Positions 36,747 to 45,039 of a stretch of DNA of 64,000 bases are shown piece by piece. Below the pieces are notes generated by a model. That model searched no databases, had not been told where the DNA came from, and worked only from the letters and a program-made list of their open reading frames with translations. The stretch covers positions 1,922,001 to 1,986,000 of the forward strand of contig NZ_CP017754.1 in the NCBI RefSeq assembly GCF_001854325.1, given 5' to 3'. Origin of the DNA: Cupriavidus malaysiensis (GTDB taxonomy: Bacteria > Pseudomonadota > Gammaproteobacteria > Burkholderiales > Burkholderiaceae). How positions within the stretch are numbered: position 1 is the first letter of the stretch; the number at the start of each line of letters is the position of its first letter. Position numbers and translations under genes: made by a program.

Positions 36747-37109
36747 GTGCACATCCTGCAATCCTTCGTTCACATCGAGGTGTGGATCGCGATCTTCAGC
36801 CTGGCTCTGGCCATCGTTTGGCGGGCCACGCTGGGCGTGGCCATCCTCAGTGCGATGCACCGGGGCGAACGATTCGACGACCGCACGCTGAGCGGCCAAG
36901 CCATGAGCGTTGTGGGCACGCTCTGGACCTCGATCAAGCTGGGAGCCTGCCTGTACATCGTGACCGTCATTCCCGTGCCGGCGCTTTGGTTGAACATCCT
37001 CCTGGCCCTGTTCCTGCTCGGCGACACGCTCCTCGGCATCCGGAAGATCGTGGGCCTGACCCACCTTGCGGGGCGCCTCGTGGTGGCGAAGGTGGTCCCC
37101 AAGCGCTGA
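36747..37109 (+). CDS. small multi-span membrane protein, 120 aa
   Basis: Three hydrophobic spans are visible (VWIAIFSLALAIVW, LGACLYIVTVIPVPALWL, ILLALFLLGDTLLGI) with a basic C-terminus, so it is an inner-membrane protein. GTG start after a strong AGGAGGGGG. No family was recognised. A 5'UTR hairpin shared with three other membrane-protein genes lies just upstream. Confidence 0.72.
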   Translation: MHILQSFVHIEVWIAIFSLALAIVWRATLGVAILSAMHRGERFDDRTLSGQAMSVVGTLWTSIKLGACLYIVTVIPVPALWLNILLALFLLGDTLLGIRKIVGLTHLAGRLVVAKVVPKR

Positions 37110-37133
37110 TCAATCACCAGGTTCATGAAAGCA

Positions 37134-37150
37134 GGCCCCAGCCTGGGGTC
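37134..37150 (+). promoter_or_regulatory. 5'UTR hairpin GGCCCCAGCCTGGGGTC
   Basis: Lies 20 bases before the ATG at 37171 and just upstream of CGGAGGAG. Same element as at 36708; here it lies between two genes of the same unit, without a new promoter. Confidence 0.62.
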
Positions 37151-37170
37151 ACCACACGGAGGAGACGGCC

Positions 37171-37389
37171 ATGCTCATCACCCTCGGAATCGTTCTGGGG
37201 ATCCTGCTCGCAGCGTTCCTGCGGCCCATCGCACGGAACACCCTGGCGATCGACTGCTTGACCAGCGCGAGCACGGTCCTGGTGGTCGCGTGCCTGCCCA
37301 TCCGGGGCCTGCTCGTGAGCATGATCGTCGCGTTGGGCCTTCGGTTGGTCTGGGCCTGGCTCATCAACGGCACGGCGGTGCGACCATGA
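37171..37389 (+). CDS. small membrane protein, 72 aa
   Basis: Two hydrophobic segments (LITLGIVLGILLAAFL and LLVSMIVALGLRLVWAWL) around a less hydrophobic middle; probably two spans. The strong GGAGGAG and the overlap with the next start (ATGA at 37386) support translation. The family is unknown. Confidence 0.68.
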   Translation: MLITLGIVLGILLAAFLRPIARNTLAIDCLTSASTVLVVACLPIRGLLVSMIVALGLRLVWAWLINGTAVRP

Positions 37390-37598
37390 CCACCGTAACC
37401 ACCGACAGCCTCAACCTGGACCTGCTGAGCTTCGCCGCGGCCGGCAACGCCCTGGGCATCCGGTTCGCGCTGCACTACGGCGCGGACCTCCACGCCACCG
37501 ACGGGAACCACCGGACGGCGGTACAGCTCGCGGAGCAGAACGGCCACACCCGGCTGGCGCAGTGGCTCCTCGACATGCGGGCCCCGCGCTCCGCGTGA
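37386..37598 (+). CDS. mini ankyrin protein, 70 aa
   Basis: About two ankyrin units only: DLLSFAAAGNALGIRFALHYGADLHATD and RTAVQLAEQNGHTRLAQWLLD. Translationally coupled to the membrane protein upstream, so the pair may work together at the membrane. Structured element C follows the stop directly. Confidence 0.75.
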   Translation: MTTVTTDSLNLDLLSFAAAGNALGIRFALHYGADLHATDGNHRTAVQLAEQNGHTRLAQWLLDMRAPRSA

Positions 37599-37604
37599 GG
37601 GTGG

Positions 37605-37735
37605 TGGGGCTGGAGCGGGGTGAAAACCCCACCTGGCCGCGGAGCGCCAGGTCGCAACACCGTGCTGACGCCGATGGGGCCGGAGGCACGGGGTGACCGC
37701 CCAGGGGAGCTTTGGCTCCCCATTTGGTTGGCGCC
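37605..37735 (+). repeat. structured intergenic element, copy C
   Basis: Begins with a hairpin (GGGGTG-AAAA-CCCC type), then CCGTGCTGACGCCGATGGGG (37660-37679) and the hairpin GGGGAGC-TTTG-GCTCCCC. That last hairpin differs in sequence from copies A and B but keeps its pairing. Confidence 0.65.
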
Positions 37736-37751
37736 ACAGCGGCGTATCAAT

Positions 37752-37818
37752 CCGTGCCACGGCACACTCTGAAATCCTCCCCGTCGGCGTTTGACAAGCA
37801 CGCGGTACCTGCCATGTT
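37752..37818 (+). promoter_or_regulatory. GTGCC palindrome plus 16-bp-spacer promoter
   Basis: CCGTGCCACGGCAC (37752-37765), TTGACA (37791-37796), 16 bases, CATGTT (37813-37818). It drives the gene at 37865. Confidence 0.65.
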
Positions 37819-37864
37819 GTTCCCACGGCCATCCGGCCGCAGCCACCCACCATGAGGAGACCCG

Positions 37865-38422
37865 ATGCAATACGCCCTGATCACCCTGAAGGACAAGCAG
37901 TTCATCATCGACGCCCACGAGTTGAGCGCGCTGGACAACTTCCGCGACGGCATCGCCGACGTGGAACCGAAGCCCAACGAGAACGGCCCGCTGTACGTCG
38001 CGTACGGGGTCTACAAGCCCCAGCCCGGCATCGAGTGGGAGGACGCGATGGGCCACCTGCTCGAACGCCAGGACGTCTGGCTGGGCCACATCGCGGGAGA
38101 GCGCTGCCATACCCTCGGCTTCCACGCGGTCGAACCGCTCCCGCCGGTCCAGCAGGGCATGTCGTTCAGCATCCCGTTCGCGGCACTGATCCACGCGCAC
38201 CCGGATCTGATCGAGCAGATCGGCGACCACGACCGGATCCAGGCCTTCACGGCCTTTGTGCGGTTCTGGAACATCAGCCCGGCGGACAATATTTTCAACC
38301 GCAAGGGCCTGCTGGCGTTCAAGGGCATCGAACGCCGCGGCACCACCACCGTGACGAAGGAAAACTGGCGCGAGCGCATCGACATCGAGCGCGCCGTCCT
38401 AACCGCGTTGCGGATCCACTGA
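37865..38422 (+). CDS. hypothetical protein, 185 aa
   Basis: A soluble protein starting MQYALITLKDKQFIIDAHEL. It has alternating strands and helices with many His and Trp. No family was recognised. GAGGAGA precedes the ATG. A single-gene unit between a cassette promoter and a terminator. Confidence 0.68.
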   Translation: MQYALITLKDKQFIIDAHELSALDNFRDGIADVEPKPNENGPLYVAYGVYKPQPGIEWEDAMGHLLERQDVWLGHIAGERCHTLGFHAVEPLPPVQQGMSFSIPFAALIHAHPDLIEQIGDHDRIQAFTAFVRFWNISPADNIFNRKGLLAFKGIERRGTTTVTKENWRERIDIERAVLTALRIH

Positions 38423-38449
38423 CCCGGGCCGCCTCACCAGCACGTGCGA

Positions 38450-38471
38450 CCGTCACCCCGTGGGTGACGGT
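38450..38471. terminator. intrinsic terminator
   Basis: ACCGTCACC / GGTGACGGT stem with a CCGTG-type loop, between two convergent genes. The T-tract is short, so strength is uncertain. Confidence 0.6.
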
Positions 38472-38489
38472 TCACTTCAGGCGGTGGTT

Positions 38490-39368
38490 CTACCTGGCTT
38501 CGCTGATCTGAGCTTCGATCAAGCCGGAAGCGTTGAGCAGGCAGGCGATGTTGTATTTCAGCTTCAGGTTGAAGCTGTTCTTGGCCGTGAAGGTTGAGGT
38601 CACCCTGGTGTTGCCATTCGCTCCGTCGGAGACCGCCACGTCCAACACCCGGGAGAAGTCCACGGTGCTGGGATGGGCCGCGTGAGATTTGGCGTAGCCC
38701 TCGCACAGCGCGACCGCCTGCCCATGGTCGATGTTGCGCGGCGCTTCGAACGGCTTGCGGCTGGCGACATCTTGGGGCGTGAAGAACACGTTGAACACCT
38801 GGGTGCCCTTGCCGCAGGTGACGTAGAACGTCGGATGCGCCTTGGTGCTGGTCGAACTGAGTGACGCGGAGGACGGGTCGATGTCACCACATCGGGAGTT
38901 CTCCCGGTGGATGCGATTCACCCCATCGATGATGGTCTTCTTATAGGGGAGGGTGGACTTGTCGAACTGAAAATCCGCCTCGGTGAAAACCCGTTGTCCC
39001 GACGCGTCGACCTGGGGCTTTCGCAGCGCGGTGGACGGCACCCAGCCGATGTGTGTGTCGTGCAGGAAATCCGGATCGGTGACCTGTACGCGGGACCACG
39101 ATCCTTGGGTGCACTGCTCGTTCACGGTCACGGAGTTGTCGATCGCCATGTACTGCGTGGTGTGCATGATCGCCGTGGCTTTCTCGTTCACGAGCTTCGA
39201 GGCCCCGGTCTTCGGAGCAGCCAGGAGCAGGACGTTCTGGCCGTTCACGCTGTAGCTTTTCCCGGTTGCTGTGCTGCCCGGCCCACAAGGGGCCGCGGTC
39301 TCTGCGTGAGCGACGTTCAAAAGGGCGGACGTGGCGAAAAGCCAGCCGACAAGAAATACCCGTTTCAT
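38490..39368 (-). CDS. secreted protein with SH3-like region, 292 aa
   Basis: Signal peptide MKRVFLVGWLFATSALLNVAHA with cleavage after AHA. The mature part has six Cys in all (one near the start, one in VNEQCTQG, two in NSRCGD and VTCGKG, two late), suggesting disulfides. The region from about 55 to 115 (MHTTQYMAIDNSVT, WSRVQVTD, HIGWVPSTAL) resembles a bacterial SH3 fold. AAGGA precedes the ATG. It is probably periplasmic or exported; its role is unknown. Confidence 0.7.
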   Translation of the reverse strand: MKRVFLVGWLFATSALLNVAHAETAAPCGPGSTATGKSYSVNGQNVLLLAAPKTGASKLVNEKATAIMHTTQYMAIDNSVTVNEQCTQGSWSRVQVTDPDFLHDTHIGWVPSTALRKPQVDASGQRVFTEADFQFDKSTLPYKKTIIDGVNRIHRENSRCGDIDPSSASLSSTSTKAHPTFYVTCGKGTQVFNVFFTPQDVASRKPFEAPRNIDHGQAVALCEGYAKSHAAHPSTVDFSRVLDVAVSDGANGNTRVTSTFTAKNSFNLKLKYNIACLLNASGLIEAQISEAR

Positions 39369-39420
39369 GGTGGTCCTTCGTTGTTTTTGGTGGCCGTGAT
39401 GGCGTGGAAGCCCGTGCGGT

Positions 39421-39864
39421 TTACGCAGCTCCCGGTGCTCCGTGAAAGTAGCCGCTGAGGAGGACCGGGGTCCGTGCCTTCCCGGTGTAGAACTCAAAAT
39501 ACTCCTCGCCACCGGCCTTTTGCGCGGCGTCGAACGCGGGATCGCCTTGCAGGCGCAACGATTCAAGCGTGTACCCGGTCGGGTCAGGAACGTCCTTGGC
39601 GAGAAGCTGGGCATGGCCCATGAGCATCAGGGCGAAGAACTGCTCATCCCCTTGAACCTCGATCCCAGCGCATTGCAGCGCCGCGTCGAAGAAACCGATG
39701 AAATACCCACGGACGAACGGCGAGTGGAGCTTGGCTTGGTAGTTGTCGGCCGAGCGACTGATCATTAGGGCTAGCTCCAGGAGATTCGCGGCCCCGTGAA
39801 CAATACGACCGTCGGGCGATGCCGTCGCCGGCGCTGGCGGTTTTTTCTTGAAAAATCCAAACAT
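39421..39864 (-). CDS. hypothetical protein, 147 aa
   Basis: Starts MFGFFKKKPPAPATA, a basic/Pro N-terminus, then a helical domain (AANLLELALMISRSADNY, GYFIGFFDAALQCAGIEV, QFFALMLMGHAQLL). AAGGA lies upstream of the ATG. Its stop lies 52 bases upstream of the start of the secreted-protein gene, so the two are probably co-transcribed. The family is unknown. Confidence 0.68.
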   Translation of the reverse strand: MFGFFKKKPPAPATASPDGRIVHGAANLLELALMISRSADNYQAKLHSPFVRGYFIGFFDAALQCAGIEVQGDEQFFALMLMGHAQLLAKDVPDPTGYTLESLRLQGDPAFDAAQKAGGEEYFEFYTGKARTPVLLSGYFHGAPGAA

Positions 39865-39984
39865 GCAGCGTCCTTGATGTTTTGGTTTTGTAAGGTGGGA
39901 GCCTAGCATAGGTGTCCCGTGCGCGCGACCGCGCTTGGCCCTCTCGGGCATCCCGGAAAGCGCCATGGGGGCGGAGAAGGACCC

Positions 39985-40077
39985 GTGGCGACTTCTGACC
40001 TGTCACCGGAACTCCACGCGATCGCAGACGCAGAAGCCTCCGCACCCGTCGAAGCGCGCGCCCGGCGTCGCCTGTAA
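39985..40077 (+). CDS. candidate mini-protein with RRRL tail, 30 aa
   Basis: GTG start with AAGGA three bases upstream (short spacing). The peptide is Ala/Glu-rich and ends EARARRRL. The same kind of C-terminus occurs in four annotated neighbours (49256, 52245, 53089, 54996), which is the main reason to list it. It could be a remnant of a longer gene or a chance frame. Confidence 0.35.
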   Translation: MATSDLSPELHAIADAEASAPVEARARRRL

Positions 40078-40146
40078 CCGCCGGAGGGGAAGCACCTCAC
40101 CCGCAAGCGATGGCCCGGAGGGCGAGTGGGGCGCGAGCCCCGTTTC
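40078..40146 (+). terminator. structured element J with GNRA-loop terminator
   Basis: GC-rich stretch with AGCGATGGCCCGGAGGGC (also seen at 58091), ending in GGGGC-GCGA-GCCCC-GTTT (40128-40145), a terminator with a GNRA tetraloop. A GTGCC palindrome follows. Confidence 0.6.
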
Positions 40147-40150
40147 TCCT

Positions 40151-40225
40151 GTGCCCTGGCACGATTAGGTCGTTCTTCGGAATCCCGTCCCGGACGGTTG
40201 ACGAGCGACCAAGACCCGCTAGGTT
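40151..40225 (+). promoter_or_regulatory. GTGCC palindrome plus 16-bp-spacer promoter
   Basis: GTGCCCTGGCAC (40151-40162), TTGACG (40198-40203), 16 bases ending AGACCCGC, TAGGTT (40220-40225). Confidence 0.8.
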
Positions 40226-40261
40226 GTACCCATAAGCCGCGCGTCCGCATCGGCCATCCAG

Positions 40262-40774
40262 ATGAGTCGCCCCACCATGACCGACACCACCAGCACCGCC
40301 CCCTGCTACCCGCTCGACGACTGGGCCTTGGAAGCGGCCATCAACGCGGGCAACACCGACTGGGTAGCCCAGCTCGTCGCCGCCGGCGCAGATCTGACGC
40401 GCCCACGGTCCGACACGTACGGGCGAGGTGGCGTGACCCCGCTGGGCCTGGCGGTCCACTTCGGGAGCCCCGACATCGTGGAGCTGCTGCTCGACGCGGG
40501 CGCTCCGGTGAACCAGGTCGCGGTGCGGTGGGGCGGTACGGCGCTGCACATGGCCGTGGTGGAGAGCGTGGGCGATGGCGTGGTGGAAATGCTGCTCAAG
40601 GCCGGGGCCGACCCACTGCTGACCGACGGGAAGGGGCGGCGCCCGCTCGACTACCTGGGCTGGGCCGTGGCCGAGCACCTGTCCGACGGCGACAAGGACC
40701 TGGTGCGCATCGCCACCCGGCTCGCGATCAACACCGCGAAGTTGAACGGGCAGAAACGCCCGAAGCGTCACTGA
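40262..40774 (+). CDS. ankyrin-repeat protein, 170 aa
   Basis: Ankyrin units: DWALEAAINAGNTDWVAQLVAAGADLT, VTPLGLAVHFGSPDIVELLLDAGAPVN, GTALHMAVVESVGDGVVEMLLKAGADPLL and RRPLDYLG. The C-terminus is Lys/Arg-rich (NGQKRPKRH). The start may be the ATG at 40262 or the one at 40277; neither has a clear ribosome site. The next gene starts 20 bases after the stop. Confidence 0.85.
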   Translation: MSRPTMTDTTSTAPCYPLDDWALEAAINAGNTDWVAQLVAAGADLTRPRSDTYGRGGVTPLGLAVHFGSPDIVELLLDAGAPVNQVAVRWGGTALHMAVVESVGDGVVEMLLKAGADPLLTDGKGRRPLDYLGWAVAEHLSDGDKDLVRIATRLAINTAKLNGQKRPKRH

Positions 40775-40793
40775 CTTGGAGGGAGGAGACCTC

Positions 40794-41411
40794 ATGCGCA
40801 ACCCTGACGCCCGCTTTTTCAACGCCTTTCTGATCGGCATGCTCTCGACCAGCGTGCTGGCGATCGCCGTCCTGTTCACCACGGCCGCGATGGCCCCGCG
40901 GGCCCATGCGGCGGGCGTGGGTACGACCGTCCCGACGAACATCGCGGTCCCGGTCGGGCTGGAGCACCACACGGTCATCGACGGCGTGAGCCTGGGGTCT
41001 CCGCTCGCGGCGATCGGTCCGGCGTGCAAGGGCAACCCCGATCGTGCGACGGTCCCGTGCGTGGTCCGTGAGACGCGCACGCCACCACGGACCGATGCGA
41101 TTCCGGGGGACGGCTTCTACGACGTGCACGGCATGACGCTGCCGAAGGGGACCACGGACCTCTCGGTGGAGGTCATCCGTGGAGAGGTGCAGGCCGTCTC
41201 GTTCACGCTCGACCATCCGTACGGCGAGGACGCATGGTCCTCGGCCATCGCGGCTGCGTTGGGCTCGGTGGCGTTCGTGCCCGCCTCGGCCGCCCGGTAT
41301 AGCTGGGAACAGGCCCATTGGGTCCTGCCGGACGGCTACCGCCTGACCGTCGGGCCGGAATGGGCATTGATCGGGCAGAGCACCAGGGTGACGGTCGAGA
41401 GCGGCCTCTGA
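40794..41411 (+). CDS. secreted protein, paralogue 1 of a small exported family, 205 aa
   Basis: GGGAGGAG precedes the ATG. An N-terminal segment (FNAFLIGMLSTSVLAIAVLF, ending PRAHA) acts as a signal peptide or anchor. The mature part carries DGVSLGSPLAAIGPACKGNP followed by ATVPC, a pattern shared with the proteins at 49399 and 50005. The two Cys probably pair. The C-terminal half has Trp/Tyr-rich strands. The function is unknown; the three copies suggest an exported or envelope role for the element. Confidence 0.7.
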   Translation: MRNPDARFFNAFLIGMLSTSVLAIAVLFTTAAMAPRAHAAGVGTTVPTNIAVPVGLEHHTVIDGVSLGSPLAAIGPACKGNPDRATVPCVVRETRTPPRTDAIPGDGFYDVHGMTLPKGTTDLSVEVIRGEVQAVSFTLDHPYGEDAWSSAIAAALGSVAFVPASAARYSWEQAHWVLPDGYRLTVGPEWALIGQSTRVTVESGL

Positions 41412-41428
41412 CCCGGATCGTGCTGCGT

Positions 41429-41491
41429 TTGACGGGCGAGCGGTTACTTGCAAGTCTGTAACGCTCCACCCGGACCCGTGCCAGGGCACGG
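41429..41491 (+). promoter_or_regulatory. weak promoter with downstream GTGCC palindrome
   Basis: TTGACG (41429-41434) with a poor -10 region, then CCGTGCCAGGGCACGG (41476-41491), which here lies downstream of the promoter. In this position the palindrome would act as an operator, not as a terminator of the previous gene. Confidence 0.45.
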
Positions 41492-41540
41492 CAAGCACCA
41501 CCGCTTCCGCGCCTGGGTCTGACCGCACCAGGGACCCACC

Positions 41541-42020
41541 ATGCGCAACACCACCGGCGGCGATCGGCCGCAAACCTCGACCCCGCGAGCGGGGATTCGC
41601 ACGGCCCATTTCTGGGCCGCCCTCTACGCGGGGCTGATGCTCATCACCCTGATGGTCTGCGCGCTCGGCGCGAGAACGTTCTTCGCCCGGTACGACGACA
41701 ATGCGCTGGTCATCGGCCTGGCGGTGCTGGCCTGCACGCTGTTGCTCGACCACGCGGACCGAAGGCTCCGCGAGCAGGGCCGTCGACTGCACCGCGTGAA
41801 CGCCTACATCACCGGCTTCTCGAGCCCGATGCTCATGGGCGTTCTGGCATCTTGGCTCGTCGCCCCCCAGGCCATACACCTGGCCGCGGCGGGCTGGTCG
41901 GACAACCTGCACCTGCTGGTCGCCAACCTCGCGGTGCTCTGGACCGGCGTGACGGTCGTGCGGCTGTTGCAGGACCCGCACCCGGACCTGCGGGGCGGGT
42001 TCTTCCGGACGGGACGTTAG
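41541..42020 (+). CDS. multi-span membrane protein, 159 aa
   Basis: About four hydrophobic segments: FWAALYAGLMLITLMVCALG, NALVIGLAVLACTLLLDH, ITGFSSPMLMGVLASWLV and LHLLVANLAVLWTGVTVV. The N-terminus is basic and cytoplasmic. No family was recognised. Its stop overlaps by four bases with the end of the convergent GmrSD-like gene. Confidence 0.68.
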   Translation: MRNTTGGDRPQTSTPRAGIRTAHFWAALYAGLMLITLMVCALGARTFFARYDDNALVIGLAVLACTLLLDHADRRLREQGRRLHRVNAYITGFSSPMLMGVLASWLVAPQAIHLAAAGWSDNLHLLVANLAVLWTGVTVVRLLQDPHPDLRGGFFRTGR

Positions 42021-43867
42021 GCCTCGGCGGAGGCCGCGTCGTCCATGTTCGGGGCGGCGACTGGGGTGACCGGGCCCTTCGCCAGCAGCGGCGGGGCGCT
42101 GTCGTAGATCTTCGTGGTGATCCCGTCGAGCTTCTTCTCCAGCGCTTCGAGCACCAGGTCCAGACGCGCCTCGATGAACCGCACCAGCGCGTCCGGTGGC
42201 AGTTCCGTCAGGGTCTCCTGCCATTCCACGATTTCCGTGGGCACCAGATGCGATTTCAGCACGCCAAGGAACGCCTCGCGGGCCCAGGTCGAAAGGCCCA
42301 CGTACGACCCGAGGTAGTCCAACGGGTTCTTGTTGGAGATTTGCAGGTTCGTGAGCTGCGGCAGGTAGGCGATGTTCAGCAGGCTGTCCGACAGGTCCTT
42401 GTGGTCCAGGTTCGACTTCGCCACAAAATCGCTCGGGAAGATGTGGTGGAGGTTCGGCCGGTCGGTCAGCGTGTAGTAGACGGCGTTGAGCACCGGCCCG
42501 TGGCCTTGGCCCCAGTCGCGCGGATGGTGGTGGGCGTAGAACGCCAGCAGGGCACGCGCACGACCACCACGCGTCGAGTATTGCGTCAGGCGCAGTGCGT
42601 TGCGGTCCAGCGTGAATCCCTTGCTGAACACCTTCGAGCCGTCACCGTCCCTGAGCTGATCGACGTGCTCCCAGAGGCCCGTCGTGTTGCTCAGCAGGTC
42701 GCTCTGGTGGAAGGATGAGAACCAGAAATAGCGCTGGGCCAGATCGAGGCTCGGCGCCGGGTTGTCGAAGAAGTAGCCCGTCAACGTCATGTAGACGTAC
42801 CGGTACGGGATCAGGTTCGGCCCATTCAGGTCGAGCGTGTTGTCCAGGAAGCCCAAGGTCTTGCGGATCGCCGCCTGGGCGCCTTCCCACACGGCCTCGA
42901 TGTCCTCGGCTTTCAGCTCGTTGAGGTACTTGTCGGTGATGTTCAGCACGGTGGCGCGACCGTGCACCTTCTGCTGGTGGATGCGTACGCACACCGCCAC
43001 CATCTGCAAAAAGGTCCAGTCGTCCAGCAGGGCGTAGTTCGACGTGCCCAGGCTGGTCCGGAAACCCTGGATCAGATCGCGCAGGTAGAACCCGGTGATG
43101 CCCGCCTCGGGGTTCGCCACGCGGTAGGTCTTCGCCACCACGATGTCGAAAATGTTGAGGGGGCGCCCGGCCTGGTTCACCCGTTCGAAGATCTGGCAGA
43201 CCTCCGAGACCTCGATCCCGTGCAGTTCGATGAACGAAAGGCGGTAGTTCGCCAGGATGCTTTGCATCTGGCGCAGGCGCTGACGCTCGGGGGCTTCGTA
43301 GGGGAGGTTCGACAGCTTGCTGTCGAGCTTGCCGAAGTCGAACACGATGTCGCGCAGGGAGACGATCAACCCCTGGGTGTACCGCATCTGGCGGCCCTTG
43401 TTGCGGATCAGGGCGCCGTCCTTGTCGTCGATCTCGTCCCAGAACAGGAAGCGTTCGCGGTAGCTCTCGTCGTCCGTCGGCCCTTTGAGGGCGATGGACA
43501 GGTCGACGTAGACGCTGGGGTCGGTGGATTGCCCCTCGATCGTGCCGCCATAGATCGACGTGTAGAGCGAGGTCGTGCGCTGCTGGCCGTCCAGGATGTA
43601 GCGGTACTCGGCGGCGTTGAGCGGCTCGGTCAGGACGTGACCGCCGATGCTGCGGTGGCTATGGAGCGGCAGCGGGGTACGCCAAACCAGGATGCTGCCC
43701 AACGGGTAGAACTTGTACACGCTGTCCCAGAGCAGCTTGACGTTGCCGCGCTCCCACACGACGTCGCGCTGGAACGTCGGAATCTGGTAGGACCCGGCCT
43801 GGATGTTGCCGAGATACGTCTGGATGCCGAAGTCAACCGGTTTGATCCGGTCTTGGTAGTTGCTCAT
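42017..43867 (-). CDS. GmrSD-type (DUF262 plus HNH) restriction protein, 616 aa
   Basis: The N-terminal DUF262 (ParB-like) pattern is clear: IPTFQRDVVW (29-38), YPLGSILVW (54-62), DGQQRTTSL (93-101), then IFERVNQAGRPLNIFDI further on. The C-terminal third has HHIFPSDF, NIAYLPQLTNLQISNKNP, a DUF1524-like HNH nuclease layout. Single-chain GmrSD/BrxU proteins cut modified (glucosylated or otherwise hypermodified) phage DNA; which modification this one targets is unknown. Full length and apparently intact. Codon use is like its surroundings. Confidence 0.85.
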   Translation of the reverse strand: MSNYQDRIKPVDFGIQTYLGNIQAGSYQIPTFQRDVVWERGNVKLLWDSVYKFYPLGSILVWRTPLPLHSHRSIGGHVLTEPLNAAEYRYILDGQQRTTSLYTSIYGGTIEGQSTDPSVYVDLSIALKGPTDDESYRERFLFWDEIDDKDGALIRNKGRQMRYTQGLIVSLRDIVFDFGKLDSKLSNLPYEAPERQRLRQMQSILANYRLSFIELHGIEVSEVCQIFERVNQAGRPLNIFDIVVAKTYRVANPEAGITGFYLRDLIQGFRTSLGTSNYALLDDWTFLQMVAVCVRIHQQKVHGRATVLNITDKYLNELKAEDIEAVWEGAQAAIRKTLGFLDNTLDLNGPNLIPYRYVYMTLTGYFFDNPAPSLDLAQRYFWFSSFHQSDLLSNTTGLWEHVDQLRDGDGSKVFSKGFTLDRNALRLTQYSTRGGRARALLAFYAHHHPRDWGQGHGPVLNAVYYTLTDRPNLHHIFPSDFVAKSNLDHKDLSDSLLNIAYLPQLTNLQISNKNPLDYLGSYVGLSTWAREAFLGVLKSHLVPTEIVEWQETLTELPPDALVRFIEARLDLVLEALEKKLDGITTKIYDSAPPLLAKGPVTPVAAPNMDDAASAEA

Positions 43868-43987
43868 TTGGTCCCTCGTGCGAGCCTGTTTTTCAGGGCG
43901 ATTTTCGATCGCTACTATACCAGTGGCGCTCCCCGGAAAGGCTCACCATCGCTCCCGAAAGGGCTCACCGTTGGCGTGGCGGAGGCA

Positions 43988-44707
43988 TCACGGTTGTGGT
44001 TTCGCCTGCTCCCCCAGCAGATCCAGGAGGCGGTTGGAAGTCTCAATCAGTTCGGGCAGTTTGTCGGCTGCCCGCGACGGGATAAAGCCGCCGTACTGTT
44101 TTCGAATCGCAAGGATCAGATCGGCTGCGACCAGGCCGGCCTGGCCACATTCCCAGAGGTCGACCTTCAACCAATGGTCGTCGTCAAAATCGAAATAGCT
44201 CGTATAAATGGCGGCATTTTCACCGCCAACGAACTCGAAGTTGTGGAAACTGTTGTAGACGTTTGCGTGGGCGGTTTGCTCGTTGATCAGATCCTTCATC
44301 CGTTTGATCTCGTCGGATTGCGCCTTGAAATGCTGACCGAGCCAGGCGTAGGCAGCTTTCGAAGCCTTTTGCGGGTCGTGCTTCTTGCCGTCCGTCGTAT
44401 CGAAATAGTTCGTTGTGTCGACGTGGACCAGCGAATACGCCGCGTGTACGGTCGATTCGAGAAAGTAGCGCAAGACCATTTTGGCCTGAATCCGGTGCTG
44501 CCTCACCAGCGACATCAGGCACAGCGTGTGACCCTTCTTCATCTGCGAAAGAAAGCGGATGAAGATGTCGCAATCCTTGGTCGGCCACGTCATGATGTTC
44601 GAGAGCAGCAGGCTTACATCACGAGCGTTGGTGAAGAAATCGCCATAACGCTCTTCGGCACCAAGGACCATCTGATGCTCGATGTGGGAGAACTCCTCGA
44701 TGCTCAC
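43988..44707 (-). CDS. helical hypothetical protein next to the GmrSD-like gene, 239 aa
   Basis: Almost entirely helical (LVRQHRIQAKMVLRYFLESTVHAAYSL, MKDLINEQTAHANVYN). It resembles proteins annotated DUF5677, but only weakly by eye. GTG start. Its base composition is less GC-rich than its neighbours, suggesting separate acquisition. The leader holds an 11-bp-arm inverted repeat. It lies 120 bases upstream of the GmrSD-like gene on the same strand, so an accessory role in that defence is possible. Confidence 0.6.
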   Translation of the reverse strand: MSIEEFSHIEHQMVLGAEERYGDFFTNARDVSLLLSNIMTWPTKDCDIFIRFLSQMKKGHTLCLMSLVRQHRIQAKMVLRYFLESTVHAAYSLVHVDTTNYFDTTDGKKHDPQKASKAAYAWLGQHFKAQSDEIKRMKDLINEQTAHANVYNSFHNFEFVGGENAAIYTSYFDFDDDHWLKVDLWECGQAGLVAADLILAIRKQYGGFIPSRAADKLPELIETSNRLLDLLGEQAKPQP

Positions 44708-44731
44708 GGTGGGTGCCTCTCTCTAGTTGAA

Positions 44732-44769
44732 GTCGTTGACCGATAACCCGGGCCGAGCCGGTCAACGAC
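44732..44769. promoter_or_regulatory. inverted repeat GTCGTTGACCG / CGGTCAACGAC
   Basis: Two perfect 11-bp arms separated by 16 bases, 25 bases upstream of the minus-strand gene ending at 43988. A minus-strand TATAGT lies at 44771-44776. It is either an operator over the transcription start or a strong leader hairpin. Confidence 0.6.
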
Positions 44770-44777
44770 GACTATAC

Positions 44778-44988
44778 ATTGGCCACACGGGGTGCCCACC
44801 CTCGACCACAGCACAGCCGCCCCTTCGCAAGAACCGTAGGTCTTGCCCAGGCGGCACGGTAGGACAGCGCGCGGCCCTTGCTCGCCAACCGGCTGATGGA
44901 CGGCGTGGACAACGCGCCGTCGCGGTGAAACGGGCAGGGCGCCGTCGGTCCCACCTAAATCACCGCCTGCTGAGTCGACCTGCATAGC
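44778..44988. other. intergenic stretch, nothing convincing
   Basis: GC-rich stretch between the DUF5677-like gene leader and the next terminator. Short open frames exist on the minus strand but lack ribosome sites and family resemblance. Confidence 0.4.
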
Positions 44989-45012
44989 AAAGCGGGGCAT
45001 CGGCCCCGCTTT
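44989..45012. terminator. bidirectional intrinsic terminator
   Basis: AAAGCGGGGC / GCCCCGCTTT with an ATCG loop. It ends the minus-strand gene at 45040. Confidence 0.88.
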
Positions 45013-45039
45013 CGCAGTCCTGCGTGGCCAAGGCCACGA

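Noticed and set aside
44704..45000. 98-codon minus-strand frame
   Set aside because: No ribosome site, overlaps the leader inverted repeat and the terminator, no domain.
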